Of a stretch of DNA of 64,000 bases, positions 8,909 through 19,002 are shown piece after piece. This stretch comes from Gambelia wislizenii. Lineage: Eukaryota; Chordata; Lepidosauria; Squamata; Crotaphytidae. The stretch is from NCBI GenBank assembly GCA_030847615.1, contig JAUMIR010000014.1, forward strand, positions 14,608,501-14,672,500. Reading direction: 5' to 3'. How positions within the stretch are numbered: position 1 is the first letter of the stretch; each line of letters begins with the position of its first letter. The position numbers and the translations under genes are program-made. The notes under the pieces are model-generated. The model was given only the letters and a program-made list of their open reading frames with translations. It had not been told where the DNA came from and did not search any database.

Positions 8909-9330
8909 AGCCCTTTCTGAGGGAAAGAGACAACCCTCAAATTCCCCCTCTCTCACACACACACCTTACGCCTCTCTGACATGCCTGACTGGCTTGTATT
9001 TTGCAGCAGCAAACTCCCTCCAGCTTCTGCCGCGGAGGGATGCTGCTTCTTTCTCTTTCTAGTTTAGGAGACACTGGGTTTTTTTTTTTTTAAAAAAAAA
9101 GCTAGCAGGAGGTTTTTGGAGGAGGAGGGTAGGGAGGGGCTACAAAGCAGCGGCTGTTTCCTGGCTGTATCCTTTGTCAGATAAGGAGGTCAGCAGGGGG
9201 GGGGGTTGACCTTGGGGCCCCCTGCCAATGCTGATTTGGCAGACTGGTTAAACTGGCCCTGCCCAGAAGCACAGTGGGGGACTTGTCCAAGGGCGAGTCA
9301 GTCTTACACTAAAACTAGAGATAGACAACA
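8706..9330. other. No gene seen; purine-rich stretch and homopolymer runs
   Basis: The interval contains an (AAAG)n microsatellite at about 8868-8909, a T run followed directly by an A run at 9079-9100, and otherwise undistinguished sequence. Short frames here are shadows of the AAAG run and have no family resemblance. Confidence 0.6.
8868..8909. repeat. (AAAG)n microsatellite
   Basis: About ten uninterrupted GAAA tetramers. Confidence 0.95.
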
Positions 9331-9630
9331 CCTTTATTTATTTATTATAAAAAGAAAATGATATAACATCAAAAATTAGCAATGTACAGATATATAGAAA
9401 AGGAATATATAAGTAATATGATTCATATATAAGTAATATGATTCTTTTTTTTATTCTCAACAAAATGAAGCTCTAAAAGACAATCACTTAAATGATAAAA
9501 TATTTCTATTATATGTAGTACCATTGCTTGGAACTTCCTTTCCACTGTTTTCCAGAATCTGGTAATAACTGTATTTAAACTATGCTCTTCTATAAATTAT
9601 ATTATATTGTTGAATCATCTACTGCTTACT

Positions 9631-9800
9631 TATAATAATAATAATAATAATAATCAATAAAATTTTATTTCTATCCCGCCCCTCTGCAATGCAATCGGGG
9701 CGCCTTACAATATAAAAACTCCATAGTCCCAGTACCCTAGCCCACCCCCCCTTCAAATAATATTAAACTATAAAAGATTAAAAACATACAGTAAATTAAA
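9631..9800 (+). repeat. Interspersed repeat with TTTATTTCTATCCCGCC motif, copy 2
   Basis: A TAA-triplet run (9631-9654) is followed by ATTTTATTTCTATCCCGCC, CGGGGCGCCTTACAATAT, and an A-rich tail with ATATTAAACTATAAAAGA. The block order matches the copy at 1457-1790. Beyond 9800 the sequence is a TATATA-type low-complexity stretch to about 9845. Confidence 0.6.
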
Positions 9801-9871
9801 AATATATAATTTATATATTATAAGTATATATATATAATATATACTTTTCTTTTCTTATTACATATACACCT

Positions 9872-10440
9872 GTCAACCCCCATATCCATGGATTTGGTAT
9901 CCATAGCTTCATAGAATCATAGAACTGTAGAGTTGGAAGAGACCACAATGGCCATCCAGTCCAATCCCCTGCCATGCAGGATTAAATCCCCTGCCATACA
10001 CAATCAAATCATCCCTGACAGATGGCCATCCAGCCTCTGTTTAAAAACCTCCAAGGAAGGAGACCGCACTCCGAGGGAGTGTCTTCCACTGCCAAACAGC
10101 TCTTACTGTCAGAAAGTTCCTCCTAATGTTGAGGTGGAATCTCTGTTCCTGGAGCTTGCATCCATTGCTCCGTGTTCCAGTCTCTGGAGCAGCAGAAAAC
10201 AAGCTTGCTCCATCCTCAAAGTGACACCCTTTCAAATACTTAAACACATATCCACATCTTAAACACTTATCCACATCGGAAAAAGTATATTTTCTCTAGG
10301 CATTTCTAAGTCCTCCAATGCAATTCTATGGTCAACTTCCAGCATTCGACTCATTGAAAATAATAGAGTTCCCTATTATCCACAGTTTCAGGTCTCCACA
10401 GGGGGTCTTGGAACATCTCCCCTGTGGATATAGAGGGGGG
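9872..10440. mobile_element. Tigger-like MITE interrupted by a CR1 insertion
   Basis: The left part (about 9872-9907, CCCATATCCATGGATTTGG) and the right part (about 10247-10440, GTCTTGGAACATCTCCCCTG, then GTGGATATAGAGGGG) are the two ends of the same MITE family seen at 6340-6576. The internal CAATTCTATGGTCAACTTCC block is shared. The CR1 at 9908-10246 separates them, giving a relative age: the MITE is older. Confidence 0.65.
9908..10246 (-). mobile_element. CR1 LINE 3' end nested in the MITE
   Basis: CATAGAATCATAGAACTG terminal repeat, GAAGAGACCACAATGGCCATC, GATGGCCATCCAGCCTCTG and GAGCAGCAGAAAACAAGCTTG, all in antisense. A partial frame on the minus strand (10262-10040) reads [20 protein letters not shown], the CR1 ORF2 C-terminal motif. 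Confidence 0.9.
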
Positions 10441-10463
10441 GGGGAAATATGTATATACAAATA

Positions 10464-10485
10464 CACACACACACACATATAAATT
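10464..10485. repeat. (CA)n microsatellite, short
   Basis: CACACACACACACA run within an AT-rich stretch that also carries a G run at 10434-10443. Confidence 0.85.
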
Positions 10486-10555
10486 TGCCTGTATGTATAT
10501 ACAAATCAGGAGTTATTAAAAATATCTGAAATATAACCTTTAACTTAACTGTTTT

Positions 10556-10882
10556 TCAGAAGCTTATTACATCTAGGTTCCCCCATTTTTCTTCCCATAT
10601 ATATAGTATACAGTATATAGTATAGTCTTCCCTAAATCTATTCACTGATTTGCCATTTAATAAAATCATTAATTTATCCATTTTAGATATTTCTTGTAGT
10701 TTTAACAACCATTCATCAACTGAAGATAGAGAACAACTTTGATTTTTAATTCCAGGAAAACAAATTTTGCCTTCACTCAGAACAATTTGGTAAACATCGG
10801 GGTCTTCTAACCAAATCCAACAGAGTAGAGGATGGATTCTGAATTTCTGCTGCTGTTTTCTGAAGCTGTCTACCATTTGCAT
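10556..10882 (-). pseudogene. L1-type LINE ORF2 C-terminal remnant (tentative)
   Basis: A 108-codon frame on the minus strand contains SVDEWLLKLQEISKMDKLM, resembling the EEWL-x-KL-x-E-x-A/S-x-MDKL motif near the C-terminus of vertebrate L1 ORF2 proteins. No endonuclease or reverse-transcriptase core is nearby and the frame ends abruptly on both sides. It is non-functional. The call rests on this single motif. Confidence 0.45.
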
Positions 10883-10982
10883 TATTCATGCCAGGAACAG
10901 ACACTAAGAGTATGTGAGAAAGAATACACATAGAAACACACACACGCTTCCACACATACATAATCTATCAGCATTAGAGAGC

Positions 10983-12316
10983 CTGTCATGAAAAATTTGA
11001 ACTATATTTCACTCTGTCGGTGGCAGGTTTTTCATTTTTCGGACAAATTCTTCTCTTTCTTGCTTTCCCCTTCCCTCATTATAACCTTGGGAGCAATGAA
11101 AAGTGATTTTAAATAATTTTAATGATGATACAACAGCAAGCTCTTCACTAGGTACCAGTCACTTATTGGACAGATATGTATAGGGTGGCTGTGGGGGAAG
11201 TCCACTTTAGAACCTCAAGAGGTCATGGCAAATGGCAAACATCATTTTTAAAAGTCATTAAAAAGCTCCCCTCCTTCCCTCCCTCCTCAGGGGACATTGT
11301 TACTTGCCTTGACAGCCCCCACCTTTCAATAACCCATAATTGGCAATATTTAATAATTTGGCTGGCTATAGTCCACCACGTGGTTGGCAAGTAAACCAGG
11401 GACTCTCCAGATACTAAAGCTGGAGTCATGCACAACTTAAGGAGGGGCACTGGAAATTCCTTAAACAGGTCATACCCAGGTCAGAGTTCTTCCTGAGAAC
11501 ACCTGGAGCTGAATCATCCACTAATCCCATCAAGGATAGCAGCTGAGCAGCCAGTGATTGCAAAATGGATTTTTCCTCTTTTCCCTCAATCAAAATGAAA
11601 AGTTGCCTGTGCCCATTCAGTTCCAAATGTCTAGCCCATCAACTATCGTTAACACATCCAGAAAATCCTTTGCCCAGTCCTGGGAATATCTGAGAGACAC
11701 TGTATTCCACTCTAAACCCCATCTCTTCAGGGGAAATATTGAATATAAATATCACCCTAAAACAGCACCAAAGTGTGCACAGATTCCATTCCTCCTGTCA
11801 CTCTGTGTCACCAGGGTTGCAGCTTCTACATGAATCTTTGTTCCTTGAATTGGTGAAGTATAACCCACAATCCCCTCACTCTATTCCTCTATCCAAATAC
11901 TTCCTACTTTCTTCAATAGCCTTGCTTGAAGCTTGAGTGTTAGTCTGAATACTGTTAAGATTAAATTCCAATAAAAAACATTTTAGTACGTTCTGGCTTG
12001 AGTCTGTTCAGTGATTACCAGTAAACACAGGTCAGAAGATCCCTGCAGTTACCCAACCTCTCGCATATCAATTTGAGCTAAGTTCTCCAAATTAAGATTC
12101 AGACACGTGTGGAATTTCCATGGACCTCAGCAATTTGGGTAACATGTTTTTGTCTGCTCTGGGCAGTTTTAAGCCCAGGAGAGGCATTTTTTTCAACCAA
12201 AAGACAACAGGAAGTTGAGTCCCAGTTTATTTCCTGATTGAGGAAAAAATGGCTTCTACTGGGCCTAAAACAGGCCTGAGGGGATACAAACATGGTGAAA
12301 TCCCTACCATGTCCTC
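10983..12316. other. No gene or recognised repeat seen
   Basis: The interval is unique-looking sequence with only short open frames (the longest under 95 codons, none with a recognised motif or plausible splice context). An AATAAA signal occurs near 11970 but there is no associated transcript structure that I can support. Confidence 0.5.
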
Positions 12317-12516
12317 AGGGAGTTTGTTGTTGTGTGCCTCCAAGTCGTTTCTGACTTACCATGACCTTAAGGCAAACCTATCACAGAGTTTTGTTGGCAA
12401 AACTTTTCAGGGGGGATTGTCTTCCTCTGTGGCTGAGATAATGCGACTTGTCCAAGGTCACCCAGTGGGTTTCCATGGTGAATCAGACTGGCCTCACAGA
12501 GTCCTAGTCCAACATT
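12317..12516 (-). mobile_element. Squamate tRNA-derived SINE, reverse orientation
   Basis: Read in antisense: TTGTTGTTGTGTGCCTCCAA, GTCGTTTCTGACTTACCATG, AAGGCAAACCTATCACAGAG, GACTTGTCCAAGGTCACCCA, GGGTTTCCATGG and GAGTCCTAGTCCAACA. This is the reverse complement of the family at 8500-8705 and 13192-13423. The tRNA-like head is eroded. Confidence 0.85.
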
Positions 12517-12613
12517 AAAAAAAAATTACCAAGCTGGCTTGTGCAGTATGGTGGTCAGCAACATTCTCTAAAGCTGAGCTCCATATGCCCAAACCTGAAC
12601 ATCCTAGAAGTAC

Positions 12614-12914
12614 AGTAGCATCCCCACATTTGCTGATTCACCATCCCATGATTCAATTATCCGTGGGGGGTGTGGACGGGGAGGGAGGGGAGGAGGAGTA
12701 AACCTCACCTCCCTTCTCCCTTCACCCCCTGGGATTGCTCCTGTGGGGACAATGGCAATGGGGGTGCGAAGGGAGGGGATGAGTAGATCTCACCTCCTTC
12801 GCTGATCATCACCTGGGATCACTCCTATGGCAATAATGGTGACTGGGGGAGGCAAAGGGAAGGGAGGAGTAGGTTGTCCTGGAACCAATCCTCACAGATA
12901 CAGGGGTCCTACTG
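12614..12914. mobile_element. Tigger-like MITE, 301 bp, with TA target duplication
   Basis: The left end CAGTAGCATCCCCACA and the right end ACAGGGGTCCTACTG are imperfect inverted repeats, flanked by TA at 12612-12613 and 12915-12916. The interior is a degenerate tandem pair of about 110 bp (AGGAGTAAACCTCACCTCCC ... GATTGCTCCTGTGG, then GAGTAGATCTCACCTCC ... GATCACTCCTATGG). Confidence 0.75.
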
Positions 12915-13191
12915 TATTTCTTTTCTTCCTTCTTTTCTGTTTTCTCACAAGCACCACTTATTCTTATGATAAGTGCAGAATAAATGAAAGATGATCCTTA
13001 GATGAATGAGCAGACTGATGGAGCATGATGTCTTGTAGGAAGCCAAGGTGAGCTAATCATTTCTTAGCAAACACCATTTGGGAGGCGGGGAGGGGGAGAT
13101 ACATCTGTATCTATCTATCCATCCAACATATGTACACACATACACATACCTGGGTTCAAATCCTATTTTTTATCAGCGAGAATAGATACAA

Positions 13192-13423
13192 GAGCCAGCA
13201 TGGTGTAGTGGTTGACTGTTGGACTACAACTCTAGAGACCAGAGTTCAAATCTGCACTCAGCTATGGAAACCCACTAGGTGACCTGGGGCAAGTCACACC
13301 CTCTCAGCCTCAGAGGAGGGCAAAGGCAAACCATCACTGAACAAATCTTGCCATGAAAACCCAGTTATAGGGTTGCCTTAGGGTCACCATAAATCAGAAA
13401 TTACTTGAAGGCACACAACAAGA
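13192..13423 (+). mobile_element. Squamate tRNA-derived SINE, near full length
   Basis: GAGCCAGCATGGTGTAGTGG supplies an A-box-like head and GAGTTCAAATCTGCACTC the B-box. It is followed by GAAACCCACTAGGTGACC, CACACCCTCTCAGCCTCAG, AACAAATCTTGCC, GTTGCCTTAGGGTCACCATA and TTGAAGGCACACAACAA. The polymerase III promoter boxes are recognisable, but several positions have drifted. A second B-box-like GGGTTCAAATCC at about 13151-13162 may be a remnant of another copy. Confidence 0.9.
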
Positions 13424-13597
13424 GTAGATGCACTGAACTGATTGTTGATGGTGAGTTAGCACATAGGCAAAAAGCCCTCAGTTAAATGGTTTTAATATGC
13501 TTGGGGACAATCAAAATGATTCAGCCCCAGATCTTGCAACTTGCACATCGGAGTGAATATCATTATCTGAAACTAATTGGGTTTTGTTTTGTTTTTT

Positions 13598-13925
13598 CAT
13601 AAAATCATAGAGTTGGAAGAAACCACAAGGGCCATGGGGTCCAGACCCCTTCTGTGAATCTGCAATGCAGGAATAGTCAAAGCACTCCTGACAGATGGCC
13701 ATCCAGCCTCTGTTTAAAAACCTCCAAAGATGGAGACACCACCACATTATGAGGCAGCGCATTCCACTGTCAAACAGCTCTTACTATCAGGAAGTTTTCT
13801 ATAATGTTTAGGTAGAATCTCTTTCTCTGCAGTTTGAGTCCATTGCTCCATGTCCTAGTCTCTAGAGCAACAGAAAACAAGTTTGCTCCTTCTTCAATAT
13901 GACATCTTTTCAAATATTTAAAGGT
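13598..13925 (-). mobile_element. CR1 LINE 3' end, about 330 bp
   Basis: CATAAAATCATAGAGTTGG, GAAACCACAAGGGCCATGG, GATGGCCATCCAGCCTCTG, AACAGCTCTTACTATCAGG and TTTTCAAATATTTAAA occur in the antisense order of the CR1 3' UTR and ORF2 end. Small insertions relative to the other copies break the frame. Confidence 0.9.
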
Positions 13926-14706
13926 GAATTAAACATTTCTTAGCAAACACCAGATATCATTGGTATCAAGGATGTAACAATGTAACACACCCTAGCAGTA
14001 AGGAACAGCAACAAATTTACTTTGTTATTGTGACACCTGATTAGTTTCAAAAGTTACTCTACAAAGACTTAAATGATTTCAGTGGGACAACAGTTTTTGA
14101 AGCAGTAGGGAAGTCTCTCATCAATTCTATTTTTTTAATTATCAAAAAATGTACGAGAAAGTAACAAAAAAAGGAAATAAGCAGAATCCCACAAGCAATG
14201 TAACAAATTACTCCCCCCTCCAACATTGTAATAAGCAGAAGCCAAGATCCTGCATCATGAGACATAGCTACTATGTCTCCTGATGCTACTCTCCAAAACC
14301 CTACCTTTGAGGCTTTGTAGCCCCCATCCCACCCCAAATGTAGCCATTTGCAAGGTGCTGGAGAGCAGGGTGGTGAGTATCCCTCCATCCCTCATGTGGG
14401 ACACTGAGACAGACAGCTGCAGAGCCCCTAGCAGTGCATCAAGCTTACTGTTACTGCCTCAAATGGGCTGGAGTCCAGACAGGCATGCCGGCCCATCACT
14501 GCAGCCGCCACCACCACTGCAGTCTCCCTCACTGTCTTCGAAGGCAGGAAGCCAGCCCACAACATGTGACCAAGGCCCTGGGAGATTGAGGAAGACTGGC
14601 AGCAGAAGCAAGGGCTGGCCTGCTGGGATGTGATCTTGCAAACATGTGTGGCCCAATCCATTCCTTCCTGGTGCGGATGGATTAAAAGAGGTACTATTTT
14701 CAAATG
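13926..14706. other. No gene seen; weak relation to the 4.2-4.8 kb stretch
   Basis: Sequence near 14,480-14,580 shares several blocks (CCACCACTGCAGTCTCCCTC, CATGTGACCAAGGC) with 4,410-4,490. Frames of about 90-116 codons here show only low-complexity proline/serine or glycine content. I see no splice or promoter evidence. Confidence 0.5.
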
Positions 14707-14707
14707 T

Positions 14708-15192
14708 TCATAGAATCATAGAATAATAGTGTTGGAACAGACCACAAGAGCCATCCAGTCCAACCCCCTGCCATGCAAGAATAAACAATTAAAGCATTCC
14801 TGACAGATGGCCATCCAAACTATGTTTAAAAAAACCCAAAGAAGGAGACTCCACCACACTCTCAGGTAGTGCATTCCACTTCCAAACAGCTCTTACTGTC
14901 AGGAGGTTCTTCCTAAGGTTTAGATGGAATCTCTTTTCCTGTAGTTTGAGTCTATTGCTCCATGTCCTAGTCTCTGGAGCAGCAGAAAACAAGCTTGCTT
15001 CAGCCTCAGTATGACATCCCTTCAAATACTTAAACATGGCTATCGTGTCACTTCTCAACATACTCTTCCCCCAGCTAAACATACCCAACTCCCAAAGCCA
15101 CTCCACATAGGGCATGGCTTCCTGACTTCCCACAATTTGGGTCACCCTCCTCTGGACACATTCCAGCTTCTTCATATCCTTCTTGAATTCTG
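14708..15192 (-). mobile_element. CR1 LINE 3' end at the left border of the minisatellite
   Basis: Antisense CR1 3' UTR and ORF2 end: CATAGAATCATAGAATAATA, GACCACAAGAGCCATCCAG, GGAGCAGCAGAAAACAAGC, TTTAAACATGGCTATCGTG, and finally CACATTCCAGCTTCTTCATA and TCCTTCTTGAATTC. On the minus strand it still reads as ORF2 C-terminus for about 130 codons ([18 protein letters not shown]), open until the stop near 14,789. In CR1 sense it is cut off at its 5' side exactly where the 30-bp array starts. Confidence 0.92.
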
Positions 15193-15370
15193 GTGGCAGG
15201 GGGCAGAACAAGCAAAAAGCTGGTGATGGGGGCATAAGAAGCGGAGGGGTGGTACAAGGGAGAATAACAAGGAAAGGGCTGGTGGCAGGGGGAAGAAAAA
15301 GCGGAGGGGTGGTGACAAGGGGCAGAACGAGCAGAGGGGTGGTAGAATGGAGCAGAACAAGCGGAGGGGT
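15184..15370. repeat. Degenerate left edge of the minisatellite
   Basis: The first six units depart strongly from the consensus (GCAAAAAGCTGGTGATGGGG, GCATAAGAAGCGG, GAATAACAAGGAAAGGGC, GTGACAAGGGGC, GTAGAATGGAGC). After about 15,370 units become regular. Edge decay with a homogenised interior is the usual pattern for arrays maintained by unequal exchange. Confidence 0.8.
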
Positions 15371-18300
15371 GGTTGCAGGGGGCAGAACAAGCAGAGGGGT
15401 GGTTGCAGGGGGCAGAACAAGCAGAGGGGTGGTTGCAGGGGACAGACCAAGCAGAGGGGTGGTGGCAGGGGGCAGACCAAGCAGAGGGGTGGTTGCAGGG
15501 GGCAGAACAAGCAGAGGGGTGGTTGCAGGGGGCAGAACAAGCAGAGGGGTGGTTGCAGGGGACAGACCAAGCAGAGGGGTGGTTGCAGGGGACAGACCAA
15601 GCAGAGGGGGGGTGGCAGGGGGCAGACCAAGCAGAGGGGTGGTTGCAGGGGGCAGAACAAGCAGAGGGGTGGTTGCAGGGGGCAGAACAAGCAGAGGGGT
15701 GGTGGCATGGGGCAGAACAAGCAGAGGGGTGGTGGCATGGGGCAGAACAAGCAGAGGGGTGGTTGCAGGGGGCAGAACAAGCAGAGGGGTGGTTGCAGGG
15801 GGCAGAACAAGCAGAGGGGTGGTTGCAGGAGGCACAACAAGCAGAGGGGTGGTTGCAGGAGGCACAACAAGCAGAGGGGTGGTTGCAGGGGGCAGACCAA
15901 GCAGAGGGGTGGTGACAGGGGGCAGACCAAGCAGAGGGGTGGTTGCAGGGGGCAGAACGAGCGGAGGGGTGGTTGCAGGGGGCAGAACAAGCGGAGGGGT
16001 AGTTGCAGAGGGCAGAACAAGCAGAGGGGTGGTTGCAGGGGGCAGAACAAGCAGAGGGGTAGTTGCAGAGGGCAGACCAAGCAGAGGGGTGGTTGCAGGG
16101 GGCAGACCAAGCAGAGGGGTGGTTGCAGAAGGCAGACCAAGCAGAGGGGTGGTTGCAGGGGGCAGAACAAGCAGAGGGGTAGTTGCAGGGGGCAGAACAA
16201 GCAGAGGGGTGGTGGCAGGGTGCAGAACAAGCAGAGGGGTGGTGGCAGGGTGCAGAACAAGCAGAGGGGTGGTTGCAGGGGGCAGAACAAGCAGAGGGGT
16301 GGTTGCAGGGGGCAAAACAAGCGGAGGGGGTGGTTGCAGGGGGCAGAACAAGCGGAGGGTGGTTGCAGGGGAGAGAACAAGCAGACGGGTGGTTGCAGGG
16401 GGCAGAACAAGCAGAGGGGTGGTGGCAGGGGGCAGAAAGAGCAGAGGGGTGGTGGCAGGGTGCAGAACAAGCAGAGGGGTGGTTGCAGGGGGCAGAACAA
16501 GCAGAGGGGTGGTTGCAGGGGGCAGAACAAGCAGGGGGTGGTTGCAGGGGGCAGAACAAGCAGAGGGGTGGTGGCAGGGGGCAGAACAAGCAGAGGGGTG
16601 GGGGCAGGGTGCAGAACAAGCAGAGGGATGGTTGCAGGGGGCAGAACAAGCAGAGGGGTGGTTGCAGGGGGCAGAACAAGCAGGGGGTGGTTGCAGGGGG
16701 CAGAACAAGCAGAGGGGTGGTTGCAGGGGGCAGAACAAGCAGAGCGGTGGTTGCAGGGGGCAGAACAAGCAGAGGGGTGGTTGCAGGGGGCAGAACAAGC
16801 AGAGGGGTGGTGGCAGGGGGCAGAACAAACAGAGGGGTGGTTGCAGGGGGCAGAACAAGCAGAGGGGTGGTGGCAGGGGGAAGAACAAGCAGAGGGGTGG
16901 TGGCAGGGGGAAGAACAAGCAGAGGGGAGGTGCTAGGGGGCAGAACAAGCAGAGGGGTGGTGGCAGGGGGAAGAACAAGCAGAGGGGAGGTGCTAGGGGG
17001 CAGAACAAGCAGAGGGGTGGTGGCAGGGGGAAGAACAAGCAGAGGGGAGGTGCTAGGGGGCAGAACAAGCAGAGGGGTGGTGGCAGGGGGAAGAACAAGC
17101 AGAGGGGTGGTTTCCGGGGGCAGAACAAGCGGATGGGGTGGTTGCAGGGGGCAGAACAAGCAGAGGGGTGGTTGCAGGGGGCAGAACAAGCGGAGTGGTG
17201 GTTGCAGGGGGCAGAACAAGCAGAGGGGTGGTGGCAGGGGGCAGAACAAGCAGAGGGGTGGTTGAAGGGGGCAGAACAAGCAGAGGGGTGGTGGCAGGGG
17301 GAAGAACAAGCAGAGGGGTGGTGGCAGGGGGAAGAACGAGTAGCGGGGTGGTTGCAGGGGGCAGAACAAGCAGCGGGGTGGTTGCAGGGGGCAGAACAAG
17401 CAGAGGGATGGTTGCAGGGGGCAGAACAAGCAGAGGGATGGTTGCAGGGAGCAGACCAAGCAGAGGGGTGGTGGTAGGGGGCAGAACAAGCAGAGGGGTG
17501 GTGGCAGGGGGCAGAACAAGCAGAGGGGTGGTTGAAGGGGGCAGAACAAGCAGAGGGGTGGTGGCAGGGGGAAGAACAAGCAGAGGGGTGGTGGCAGGGG
17601 GAAGAACGAGTAGCGGGGTGGTTGCAGGGGGCAGAACAAGCAGCGGGGTGGTTGCAGGGGGCAGAACAAGCAGAGGGATGGTTGCAGAGGGCAGAACAAG
17701 CAGAGGGATAGTTGCAGGGAGCAGACCAAGCAGAGGGGTGGTGGTAGGGGGCAGAACAAGCAGAGGGGTGGTGGCAGGGGGAAGAACAAGCAGAGGGGTG
17801 TTTGCAGGGGGCAGAACAAGCAGAGGGGTGGTTGCAGGGGGCGGAACAAGCAGAGGGGTGGTTGCAGGGGAGAGAACAAGCAGAGGGGTGGTGGCAGGGG
17901 GCAGAACAAGGAGAGGGGTGGTTGTAGGGGGAAGAAAGAGCAGAGGGGTGGTTGCAGGGGGCAGAACAAGCGGAAGGGTGGTTGCAGGGGGAAGAACAAG
18001 CAGAGGGGTGGTGGCAGGGGGAAGAACGAGAAGCGGGGTGGTTGCAGGGGGCAGAACAAGCAGCGGGGTGGTTGCAGGGGCAGAACAAGCAGAGGGATGG
18101 TTGAAGGGGGCAGAACAAGCAGAGGGGTGGTTGCAGGGGAAAGAACAAGCAGAGGGGTGGTTTCCGGGGGCAGAACAAGCGGAGGGTGGTTGCAGGGGGT
18201 GGAACAAGCAGAGGGGTGGTGGTAGGGGGAAGAACAAGCGGAGGGGTGGTGGCAGGGGGCAGAAGAAGCAGAGGGGTGGTTGCAGGGGGCAGAACAAGCG

Positions 18301-19002
18301 AAGGGGGTGGTTGCAGTTGGAAGAACAAGCGGAGGGGGGTTGCAGGGGGAAGAACAAGCAGAGGGGTGGTTGCAGGGGGCAGAAAAAGCAGAGGGGTGGT
18401 AGCAGGGGGCAGAACGAGCAGAGGGGTGGTAGCAGGGGGCAGAACGAGCAGCGGGGTGGTGGCAGGTGGCAGAACGAGCAGCGGGGTGGTTGCAGGGGGC
18501 AGAACGAGCAGCGGGGTGATTGCAGGGGGCAGAACAAGCAGAGGGGTGGTTGCAGGGGCAGAACAAGCAGAGGGATGGTTGCAGGGGGCAGAACAAGCAG
18601 AGGGACGGTTGCAGGGAGCAGACCAAGCAGAGGGGAGGTGGTAGGGGGCAGAACAAGCAGAGGGGTGGTGGCAGGGGGCAGAACAAGCGAAGGGGTGGTT
18701 GCAGGGGGCAGAACAAGCGAAGGGGTGGTTGCAGGGGGCAGAACAAGCGGAGGGGTGGTTGCAGGGGGCAGAACAAGCGGAAGGGTGGTTGCAGGGGGAA
18801 GAACAAGCAGAGGGGAGGTGGCAGGGGGCAGAACGAGCAGCGGGGTGGTGGCAGGTGGCAGAACGAGCAGCGGGGTGGTTGCAGGGGGCAGAACGAGCAG
18901 CGGGGTGGTTGCAGGGGGCAGAACAAGCAGAGGGGTGGTGGCAGGGTGCAGAACAAGCAGAGGGGTGGTTGCAGGGGGCAGAACAAGCAGAGGGGTGGTT
19001 GC

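Noticed and set aside
9079..9100. T run followed by an A run as a terminator or foldback of interest
   Set aside because: A simple homopolymer junction in eukaryotic intergenic DNA, without further structure.
11960..11985. AATAAA polyadenylation site as the end of a gene
   Set aside because: The hexamer is expected by chance in AT-rich DNA. No coding exon or GT-rich downstream element is supported nearby.
13192..13423. tRNA gene, from the A- and B-box-like blocks
   Set aside because: The body continues as a SINE with the family's conserved middle and tail. No cloverleaf with an anticodon arm can be formed with confidence.
174..14703. Short frames of 60-140 codons in the first 15 kb as host genes
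   Set aside because: They are CR1, SINE, MITE or microsatellite translations, or lack any recognised motif. None has convincing splice sites or start context.
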